Shown one piece after another: positions 6,773 to 12,646 of a stretch of 12,646 nucleotides of DNA. Numbering within the stretch: position 1 is the first letter of the stretch; every line of letters begins with the position of its first letter. The stretch is taken from assembly GCA_029063275.1 (NCBI GenBank), contig JAIDOO010000062.1, positions 1 through 12,646 on the forward strand, written 5' to 3'. The DNA comes from Clostridia bacterium (GTDB taxonomy: Bacteria > Bacillota > Clostridia > Christensenellales > Borkfalkiaceae). The notes beneath the pieces were generated by a model, which had not been told where the DNA came from, made no database searches, and worked only from the letters and a program-made list of their open reading frames with translations. Position numbers and translations under genes: made by a program.

Positions 6773-9556
6773 ATGACGGTTAAAAAGAAAGTGCTTATAG
6801 CCCTTCTTTCCACTACCTGCGTTGCGGCGGCGGCAACAGGCTTTGCGGCTTGTAAGCCCGACCCTACGCAATCGCAGGACCCCGCCTACACCGTTACTGC
6901 TGTTGACCAGAACGGTAACGGCGTTGAGGGCGTAACCTTCAGAATCGGCTATTACCAAAATTACACAACCAACTACGTTTACACCGAATCAGACTCAGGC
7001 GAAAGCGTTCCCGTTGTTGCAACTACCAACAAAAACGGAAAAGCTACGTTTACAAACTTTACACCCGAAGAGGGAATTCAATACTCGGTTTACCTTGCGG
7101 AAGCAAGCGGAAGCGAAAGAGTTTACCCCTACGGCTACCGTATTGTAGATCTTAACGCAGAATTTGACGAAAACTGGTATGCAACATACGAGTTCACTTA
7201 CGCTCCCAGCAGCTTTGCAGACAAACCCTACAGTGAAATCGAATACTACCGTACATTTGACGACAGCAATTACGACGGAACTGACGAAGCTACTATGACG
7301 TACGTTGAACACGGCTCGGACACTATTACGCTGTCCCTCAAAAGCGGCGTACACTCCTACTTCACTTTCCAATCATATAAAGAGCTCGGCTCCGACGAGG
7401 GATACGACAGCAGTAACCCCGACCAGTTTCAGGGAAGCGAAAAGCTTGACTACAACCAGCTCTGGGCTACAAAAGCGGCGGCAGGCGTTTACACCGTTTC
7501 GTTCTCTTCAAGCAATTCGAGCGTTGTAATGTACGGCTTTAACGGTATGGGCTACGTTTATACTGTTGACCAATACAACACGGCAAACGGCGACGACACC
7601 CCCACCAACCTGATCGGCGTACCTTACAACAAAATCGATACGACGGCAAGCGGCGCACAAGGAACTCTTACGCGCACGCTTACGGTAAGCGGAAACCAAT
7701 CGCGCGCCGCACAGTTCTTCGGAATTTACGCTTCAGCCGACTGCGAAGTAACCGTTACGGTTGAAAGAATACTCAACGCAGAAGAACCGCCTGAAATCGA
7801 AACCACCTATATCGATGCGCCCCAAAACCTTGAAGCATTCACCAAGCAGAACGGCACCCTCACTCTTATGACGATTGACGGCTCGCTTGCCTGCGTATTA
7901 GGCGACGACGGTTATTACCACGTCGGCACAAAAACGGGTCCCGTGCTTCTTGTAAACCTTACAAAAACCATTAACCGCGTGGGACAGTGTTCGATTATAG
8001 ACCTCGGAACCAGCGACGGAGGTAATCCCTACTGGGCAACGGGTTACATTTTCCCCGTTTACGACAAAGACGGCAAGCTGACAGCGAGATACGATTATTC
8101 CGAATTCCTTACGGCTTATGCCGATAAAGTCAATTCGGACGGCGTTTATCCCGTTGACGAAGCTGTTTACACCTTCCTCCAGCGTCTTGCGGCAAAGGGT
8201 CAGATGACCGAAACGCAATTGGCAGGCGATTACGCTTGGCTTCTTCCCTGCCAGTACTATATGCCTGCGGACGGTATGGACGCAACAGGTGCGGGCTCGC
8301 AGACCGACCCCTTCATTCTTGTCGGCACGACCAACAAGCTTGATTTAAGCGGAATAAGCGGTAACGCATACGCGCAGTTCACCGCAACCACCTACGGCGT
8401 TTACACCTTCGCGGTGTCGGGTTGCACGATTGCCGTTGACGGAACCCAGACGGGCTTCTATAACGACGATGCTCTCCTCCATATCTGCCTTGCGGAAAAT
8501 GAAAGCGTAACCTTTACCTTAAACGGCACGGGCAATGCAAGCATAACTGTAGGCAACGCAACCGCGAATGTGATTGAAGCATTCTTCGGCGACGATTCGG
8601 GTACGGATGGCGCCGAGCCCTCCAAGGGTCTTAACGCAAGCAACGCAATTCAGCTTACCTCTACGGGTTATTCAGTATTTGTTGTAGACAAAGAGATAAA
8701 CGAAGAGGGCGTATGGATTTACGTCCAGCCTATGCTTATGAGCGGCACTATCGACTATTCGTTTACAATAAAGTCCCCCCTCGGTCAGATTGTTTATAAC
8801 GGCAACACCTATCAGTTTGGCGAAACTCTCAGACTTACCTGCACAAGCGGAACAAGATACGCGTTCCTGCTCACCGCAAAAGACGGCAGCGGCAACGTTG
8901 TAAACGGCATTTACGCATTTGAATGGCAGATTGTTGAAAAGCAAACCGCAGAATCCGGCACGCTGAATTTAGGCAATAACAGCGTAACCGTTCCCGAAGC
9001 GGACTTGTACAACGGCGTACCGTTTACGTTTACTTCACAAGAAGGCGGTATGTTTACAATTATAACCGATGACCCCGACGCTCTTATTTTAGACGAATCA
9101 GGTTATGAAACCTATGTCGACGGTATCGGACATTTCGAGTTTACGCTTGAAGCCGGCGAATCATTCACCTTCTACTGCGCGTCGTTGTATAATAGCGGCA
9201 GCCACACCTACAACGTAACGATCGAACCGTATACGGTAACAGGCGATGAAGCTTTCAACGACAACGGCGGTACAAAGCACATTACGTTAAACGAGGGCGA
9301 CGACGGTGCTAAATTCACGTTCCTGTCAACGACGGGCGGCACCTACACCATCAGTGTTCCCACGAATGCAACCGCAATGATTTACGTTGACGCCACGTCA
9401 GGCGACGACAGATACGACTCGACGGCAATCAACACTGCGGCCGGAAAATACTCTTACGAGTTCACTCTCGGAGCAGGCGAATATATAACATTTGAAGCGC
9501 TTGCAACAGTAAATCTCGACGCAGGAGAATTTGACGTAACTATCACAAAAAACTAA
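6773..9556 (+). CDS. LpB: large multidomain lipoprotein sharing a module with LpA
   Basis: A 927-residue surface lipoprotein of unknown function, with signal peptide and lipobox FAAC (Cys27). Residues 38-145 form a CnaB/transthyretin-like domain (YTVTAVDQNGNGVEG, then TNKNGKATFTNF). Residues 150-335 are an unassigned beta-rich region. Residues 355-500 are the module shared with LpA: DDGYYHVGTKTG at 378-389, YDYSEFLTAY at 440-449, SDGVYPVDEAV at 455-465 and WLLPCQYY at 489-496. Residues about 510-600, 620-720, 728-820 and 830-927 look like four tandem PPC-like beta domains, the last two sharing a V/I-T-x-x-E/D ... FTF ... LxAGExxTF pattern. There is no thioredoxin motif and no visible protease triad. 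AGGAG lies 7 nt before the ATG. The gene is second in an operon with LpC and ends at paired hairpins. It resembles a binding or scaffold protein more than an enzyme. Confidence 0.82.
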   Translation: MTVKKKVLIALLSTTCVAAAATGFAACKPDPTQSQDPAYTVTAVDQNGNGVEGVTFRIGYYQNYTTNYVYTESDSGESVPVVATTNKNGKATFTNFTPEEGIQYSVYLAEASGSERVYPYGYRIVDLNAEFDENWYATYEFTYAPSSFADKPYSEIEYYRTFDDSNYDGTDEATMTYVEHGSDTITLSLKSGVHSYFTFQSYKELGSDEGYDSSNPDQFQGSEKLDYNQLWATKAAAGVYTVSFSSSNSSVVMYGFNGMGYVYTVDQYNTANGDDTPTNLIGVPYNKIDTTASGAQGTLTRTLTVSGNQSRAAQFFGIYASADCEVTVTVERILNAEEPPEIETTYIDAPQNLEAFTKQNGTLTLMTIDGSLACVLGDDGYYHVGTKTGPVLLVNLTKTINRVGQCSIIDLGTSDGGNPYWATGYIFPVYDKDGKLTARYDYSEFLTAYADKVNSDGVYPVDEAVYTFLQRLAAKGQMTETQLAGDYAWLLPCQYYMPADGMDATGAGSQTDPFILVGTTNKLDLSGISGNAYAQFTATTYGVYTFAVSGCTIAVDGTQTGFYNDDALLHICLAENESVTFTLNGTGNASITVGNATANVIEAFFGDDSGTDGAEPSKGLNASNAIQLTSTGYSVFVVDKEINEEGVWIYVQPMLMSGTIDYSFTIKSPLGQIVYNGNTYQFGETLRLTCTSGTRYAFLLTAKDGSGNVVNGIYAFEWQIVEKQTAESGTLNLGNNSVTVPEADLYNGVPFTFTSQEGGMFTIITDDPDALILDESGYETYVDGIGHFEFTLEAGESFTFYCASLYNSGSHTYNVTIEPYTVTGDEAFNDNGGTKHITLNEGDDGAKFTFLSTTGGTYTISVPTNATAMIYVDATSGDDRYDSTAINTAAGKYSYEFTLGAGEYITFEALATVNLDAGEFDVTITKN

Positions 9557-9571
9557 AACGGTAAAACAAAT

Positions 9572-9601
9572 TTGCCCCGCGCACGAAAGTGCGCGGGGCA
9601 A
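9572..9601. repeat. GC-rich hairpin 1 of an inverted pair
   Basis: A perfect 13-bp stem (TTGCCCCGCGCAC at 9572-9584, complement at 9589-9601) has a GAAA tetraloop. On the plus strand it follows the LpB stop codon by 15 nt but has no T run after it. It may act as a backup terminator or an mRNA 3'-end stabiliser. Its 26-bp core is the exact reverse complement of the core of the hairpin at 9667. A further palindrome, AAGCCTTAGGCTT, overlaps it at 9600-9612. Confidence 0.8.
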
Positions 9602-9666
9602 GCCTTAGGCTTGGCGGCGTATCTTAATAGCCGTGCCGTAAATAGGCAAACCGCAAATCAAACAAA

Positions 9667-9696
9667 AAGCCCCGCGCACTTTCGTGCGCGGGGCTT
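9667..9696. terminator. GC-rich hairpin 2, convergent terminator
   Basis: A perfect 13-bp stem (AAGCCCCGCGCAC at 9667-9679, complement at 9684-9696) has a TTTC loop. On the minus strand it is followed by CTTTTTGTTT, a fair terminator for the polyferredoxin operon that ends at 9722. On the plus strand it is followed by ATTTTATATT, so it can also stop transcription from LpB. Confidence 0.8.
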
Positions 9697-9721
9697 ATTT
9701 TATATTGTCCTTGAATTACAA

Positions 9722-11410
9722 TCACTGTGCAAGCGTTGCGCCCGCATCTATAAGCGCCTGCCTCAAATCGTCTTCTTCCACAGGACCGTGCTGTCTGAAC
9801 GAGATTTTACCGTCCGTACCGACGATTACGGTCATAGGATAAATCGTACTTCCGCCGAGAGCTCTGTAACTTTCGTTATTTGTATCAAGTCCGAACACCA
9901 GAGAATATTCCGACCAGTAATTTACGCCGTCGTTTATAGTAGTATCTATAAACTCCTGTATCTTCGCGTTTGTTACAAGTCCCGCCTTGTGCAAGGCAAC
10001 TATCATAACGTCGTCGCCGAACTCTTCTCTTACCCTGTTAAAACCGGGAAGCTCCGCAACGCAAGGTCCGCAGGTCGTATACCAGTAATTCAGCACCAAT
10101 ACCTTACCCTGTCCCGTAATTTCGGATACGGATATTTCCGTAATCTTATCGTCGCCGTTGCCTGCGCCCTTACTGTCGTATACGGTTGAGAATGTGAAGT
10201 CGGGGCAGTCGTCTCCTACCTGAATACCCGAAACCGGCGAAGTAGGCGCAAAGAAATTGAAATACACAAGCGATGCCACGAGAACGCACAGCGCCAGCGC
10301 CCAAGCACTGAACTGCAACCAGAACGCGCGCTTATTGAACGCTTTGACCGCCGCGCTCTTTTGCACGGGCATATCCTCTTTAACGCTTACGTTTGTTTCA
10401 GCTTCGGCTTTTACACTTTCAATAGCAACTTTACTTCCCGACACCTCTTCAGCCGTTTTAAGGGTTGTACCGCTCTCCAATACTGCGGTAAGCGAGGGGG
10501 CTTTCACCTCTTCCTCTATTTCCGATTTTTTAATAAACAGCTTATCGCCCTTCCAGCTTATCGCCTTAGTCGGACAGACTGAAATGCACGCGCCGCAGTT
10601 GATACATTCGTGGTCGCCCACGTGCTTTATATCCATCTGGCAGGTCTGTATACACATTCCGCAATCGATACACTTTTGCCTGTCAAGCTTTACGCCGATT
10701 AGCGCTATCTTGTTGAAGAAACCGTAAATCGCGCCGAGCGGGCAGAAGAAACGGCAGAAGAAACGGAATATAAATATACTGCCTACAATAAATGCAACAA
10801 GTAATGAGAACTTCCAACTGAATAAAAATCCGAGCATTCCGTACTTATCGTCGTTGAAAGGATTTATCAGCTGTAAAATCGAAGCCGACGTTCCTGCAGG
10901 GCATATGTACTTACAAAACGCAGGTATATCCGCGTAAATTGCGGGAATTGCAATTACCATTACGATTAGCAGTACATATTTGAAGTACGAAAGTATCCGC
11001 GTGTAGCGGCTCTTTTTCAGTTTGGGGGTTTTTATTTTATACAACAGCTCCTGACCGAGACCCACGGGACAGAAGAACCCGCAAATCGTGCGGGCGAACA
11101 TAAGTCCCAAAAGCCCGATAATTCCCAGAACGTAATATGGAGCGCGAGTGTCCGTATTGCCCATTGCGTTTTGCAACGCGCCCAAAGGACAGGACGCAAC
11201 GGCGCCGGGGCAGGAATAACAGTTAAGTCCGGGCGAGCAGATATTTTTTACTCCGCCGGTGTAAATAATGTTATCACCGCCGCTTATTATTCCCTTTAAA
11301 TTTGCATTGAATAAAAGCGCGGTATAAATTTGTATCAGCCGTCGTTTAGTGGGTGCGTGTCTTTTAAACCACTGTCCGACTTTTATAAAAAAGCTTTTAA
11401 TTTTAGCCAA
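9722..11410 (-). CDS. NapH-like membrane polyferredoxin fused to a TlpA-type thioredoxin domain
   Basis: A 562-residue membrane protein likely to move electrons across the membrane to thiols. Residues 1-285 are a 4Fe-4S membrane protein of the NapH type. They include a cysteine-rich loop (Cys58, 64, 67, 74), CxxxCP motifs at 110-115, 166-171 and 219-224, and hydrophobic spans around 24-40, 93-109, 143-162 and 198-218. Two 4Fe-4S motifs follow: Cys247/250/253/257 and Cys269/272/275/279. Residues 295-360 are a charged linker, 365-387 a further membrane span, and 396-562 a TlpA domain with CGPC (447-450) and cis-proline 525. This topology puts the ferredoxin clusters inside and the thioredoxin outside. 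The start is TTG at 11410, overlapping the upstream stop by 8 nt, with GGAG 10 nt before it. No in-frame ATG occurs before residue 83. Translational coupling is likely. The exact donor and client are unknown. Confidence 0.9.
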   Translation of the reverse strand: MAKIKSFFIKVGQWFKRHAPTKRRLIQIYTALLFNANLKGIISGGDNIIYTGGVKNICSPGLNCYSCPGAVASCPLGALQNAMGNTDTRAPYYVLGIIGLLGLMFARTICGFFCPVGLGQELLYKIKTPKLKKSRYTRILSYFKYVLLIVMVIAIPAIYADIPAFCKYICPAGTSASILQLINPFNDDKYGMLGFLFSWKFSLLVAFIVGSIFIFRFFCRFFCPLGAIYGFFNKIALIGVKLDRQKCIDCGMCIQTCQMDIKHVGDHECINCGACISVCPTKAISWKGDKLFIKKSEIEEEVKAPSLTAVLESGTTLKTAEEVSGSKVAIESVKAEAETNVSVKEDMPVQKSAAVKAFNKRAFWLQFSAWALALCVLVASLVYFNFFAPTSPVSGIQVGDDCPDFTFSTVYDSKGAGNGDDKITEISVSEITGQGKVLVLNYWYTTCGPCVAELPGFNRVREEFGDDVMIVALHKAGLVTNAKIQEFIDTTINDGVNYWSEYSLVFGLDTNNESYRALGGSTIYPMTVIVGTDGKISFRQHGPVEEDDLRQALIDAGATLAQ

Positions 11411-12284
11411 GACCGATACACTCCGAACAAATTATTATTGCTTTTTGAAGCATTTGGTTCATACCTTCGTTGAATATTCCCGCGATAACGAACGCCACGC
11501 ACACGCACGCGACCGCGATTCGGATAATTGCAACATAATGCTTTCCGTTGAAATCCATAAATTTAACAAGTCCCGCATAAAACCTTTTATCAGCTTTTTG
11601 CACGGCTTTGTCCCGCCACTTCGTCCAAAGGTTGGGTTTGATTTTTACCTTTTCGCCGACGGTAAGTTTTTGCACTTCTTTAAGCTGTTTTTTCGCCGAT
11701 TTACCCTCGTAAACAGCAACTCCGCAACATACAGCAAACGCCGCCAGTACTACGGGCAAAACTCTTTTAACCATTGTAAAGACGGGTATACTCTTGTTTT
11801 CGACCGAGGGAAAGCTCGAAGGCAGGCAAAGATAAACTACCGTGTAAACCGCTGCGGCAAGGCAGATAACAGATGCCACCATCCATAATATTTTTACCGT
11901 TTTTTCTTCACGTTTGACCGCTTCGAACGAAGCTTTAAGCTCTTCGCTCACAGTGTCGGGCATACGCTTTTTCTGTCGGTAAAGATTATACCTTACGTCG
12001 TTTTTATAACGCTTGCTTTCGGGCGGATAGACCTCCCAGAGCACCCAGCCGACAAAGCACATAACCACCCAGATTATAAAGGGCACTAGCGCGAAAGTAT
12101 TTATACTTTCAACAAGCCTTTCGCGGCTGAACCCTTCGCCCGAGAGATAGACGTTCCAGACGGCGGCAATGAAAAACGCGCCGCAGACTGCGGTCATTAC
12201 GCTTAGCGCAATGCCGTAATACAGCCGTACGTTTTTGCCGACCGAGCCGTTTTTGCGCGGTGCGCTTTGTACGCTTTTTTCCAT
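11403..12284 (-). CDS. multi-spanning membrane protein with C-terminal CSEC (CD1871A-like) tail
   Basis: A 293-residue membrane protein of unknown function. Hydrophobic spans are at about 23-47, 63-85, 131-153, 172-192 and 251-272. The loops at 90-130 and 195-248 are strongly basic and probably cytoplasmic. The last 40 residues, a membrane span followed by LQKAIIICSECIGLG with Cys286 and Cys289, closely resemble the small clostridial CD1871A-type CxxC proteins as I recall them, which end in a similar C-x-E-C-I-G sequence. Here that tail is joined to about 250 extra residues. The gene is first in an operon with the polyferredoxin-TlpA gene, overlapping it by 8 nt, so it probably serves the same electron path, perhaps as a thiol relay or a metal/cluster ligand. 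GGAGGAG lies 3 nt before the ATG. The family match is from memory. Confidence 0.8.
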   Translation of the reverse strand: MEKSVQSAPRKNGSVGKNVRLYYGIALSVMTAVCGAFFIAAVWNVYLSGEGFSRERLVESINTFALVPFIIWVVMCFVGWVLWEVYPPESKRYKNDVRYNLYRQKKRMPDTVSEELKASFEAVKREEKTVKILWMVASVICLAAAVYTVVYLCLPSSFPSVENKSIPVFTMVKRVLPVVLAAFAVCCGVAVYEGKSAKKQLKEVQKLTVGEKVKIKPNLWTKWRDKAVQKADKRFYAGLVKFMDFNGKHYVAIIRIAVACVCVAFVIAGIFNEGMNQMLQKAIIICSECIGLG

Positions 12285-12321
12285 ACGCTCCTCCGTTTTA
12301 TTAATAGATTTTTACACTCAT

Positions 12322-12351
12322 ATTATAACATTTTCCGCCATATACAGTCAA
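12322..12351 (-). promoter_or_regulatory. promoter of the CSEC / polyferredoxin-TlpA operon
   Basis: On the minus strand TTGACT (12351-12346) and a perfect TATAAT (12327-12322) are 18 bp apart. Transcription would begin near 12315, giving a leader of about 30 nt. Confidence 0.75.
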
Positions 12352-12362
12352 TAGTTTTTTAC

Positions 12363-12391
12363 TTGACAATTTTTCCATATTAAGCTATTCT
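12363..12391 (+). promoter_or_regulatory. promoter of the cysteine desulfidase-family gene
   Basis: A perfect TTGACA (12363-12368) and TATTCT (12386-12391) are 17 bp apart. Its -35 box lies only 11 bp from the -35 box of the divergent redox operon promoter. Confidence 0.75.
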
Positions 12392-12431
12392 AAATCTAAG
12401 TTAACGGGCGGCGGAACACGCAAGGGATAAT

Positions 12432-12646
12432 ATGAAAAAGTGCATTTACAAAGGATATTTAAGTATTTTAAAAGAAGAACTGTTGCCCGCTATGGGCTGT
12501 ACCGAGCCAATCTCGCTTGCATACGCTGCCGCGCTTGCCAAAAGCGCGCTGGGCGCTTTGCCCGACAGGGTTGAAATTTCGGTCAGCGGCAATATTTTAA
12601 AAAACGTTAAAAGCGTAATAGTTCCGAATACGGTCTGTCTTAAAGG
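12432..12646 (+). CDS. L-cysteine desulfidase / serine dehydratase-alpha-like protein, UPF0597 (CyuA/YhaM) family, C-terminus outside window
   Basis: Only 71 residues are visible. The stretch ELLPAMGCTEPISLAYAAA (residues 16-34) carries the GCTEP motif, with Cys23, that marks the CyuA/YhaM (UPF0597) family. It is followed by the expected VEISVSGNILKNVKSVIVPNT region. Known members are iron-sulfur enzymes that break L-cysteine into pyruvate, ammonia and sulfide, or act on related amino acids; the motif cysteine is thought to ligate the cluster. AGGG lies 5 nt before the ATG. The gene is divergent from the thiol-redox operon, with back-to-back promoters, which suggests linked control by cysteine, sulfide or redox state (inference). 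The full length and the remaining cluster cysteines are not visible. Confidence 0.88.
   Translation, partial: MKKCIYKGYLSILKEELLPAMGCTEPISLAYAAALAKSALGALPDRVEISVSGNILKNVKSVIVPNTVCLK

Noticed and set aside
9602..9666. possible tRNA or small RNA between the two hairpins
   Set aside because: No cloverleaf, T-loop GTTCRA or anticodon arm can be folded by eye; only the short palindrome at 9600-9612 is evident.
9572..10189. 205-residue plus-strand open frame over the paired hairpins and the TlpA end
   Set aside because: It begins inside a terminator-like hairpin, runs antisense to the TlpA domain with its intact CGPC motif, and has no ribosome site.
11349..11888. 179-residue plus-strand open frame across the redox operon junction
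   Set aside because: Antisense to two coherent membrane-protein genes; the translation shows no domain.

Overview
The window looks like a chromosomal stretch from a low-to-moderate-GC member of the Bacillota, most probably an uncultured Clostridia-type bacterium. The basis is: strong AGGAGG-type ribosome binding sites, several lipoproteins with Gram-positive-style signal peptides, a membrane protein ending in a C-terminal CxxC tail that I recall from clostridial proteins, and an iron-sulfur desulfidase-family gene. A gut Christensenellales-like lineage would fit the lipoprotein style, but that is only an impression. Nothing points to a plasmid, phage or insertion sequence.

Layout. (1) 1-380, minus: the N-terminal part of grpE, cut by the window edge. 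(2) 381-800: an AT-rich divergent intergenic region with phased T-tracts and a promoter. (3) 801-3683, plus: a 960-residue lipoprotein (called LpA here) with a thioredoxin/TlpA domain and a large uncharacterised C-terminal part, ended by a strong two-way terminator. (4) 3737-6150: a LysR-type regulator transcribed divergently from an aldo/keto reductase and a hexapeptide-repeat O-acetyltransferase, an ordinary cytoplasmic cassette. (5) 6314-9556, plus: an operon of two lipoproteins, a 144-residue single-domain one (LpC) and a 927-residue multidomain one (LpB). (6) 9557-9721: two perfect GC-rich hairpins that are reverse complements of each other. (7) 12284-9722, minus: a two-gene operon made of a multi-spanning membrane protein ending in CSEC and a NapH-like polyferredoxin fused to a TlpA-type thioredoxin domain. 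(8) 12432-12646, plus: the start of an L-cysteine desulfidase (CyuA/YhaM, UPF0597) family gene.

How it may work together (inference). The polyferredoxin-TlpA fusion has all the parts for carrying electrons from cytoplasmic ferredoxin-type donors across the membrane to an outward-facing CGPC thioredoxin domain, a job that CcdA/DsbD-type proteins do elsewhere. LpA is a second outward-facing thioredoxin (CNPC) anchored by lipid and could be a client or partner. LpA and LpB share a previously unnamed module of about 150 residues, present twice in LpA and once in LpB. LpA, LpB and LpC all start with a small immunoglobulin/transthyretin-like domain after the lipid anchor. The divergent promoters of the redox operon and the cysteine desulfidase-family gene lie back to back, 11 bp apart, hinting at joint control of thiol chemistry on both sides of the membrane. 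The most interesting candidate system is this extracytoplasmic thiol-redox and lipoprotein group.
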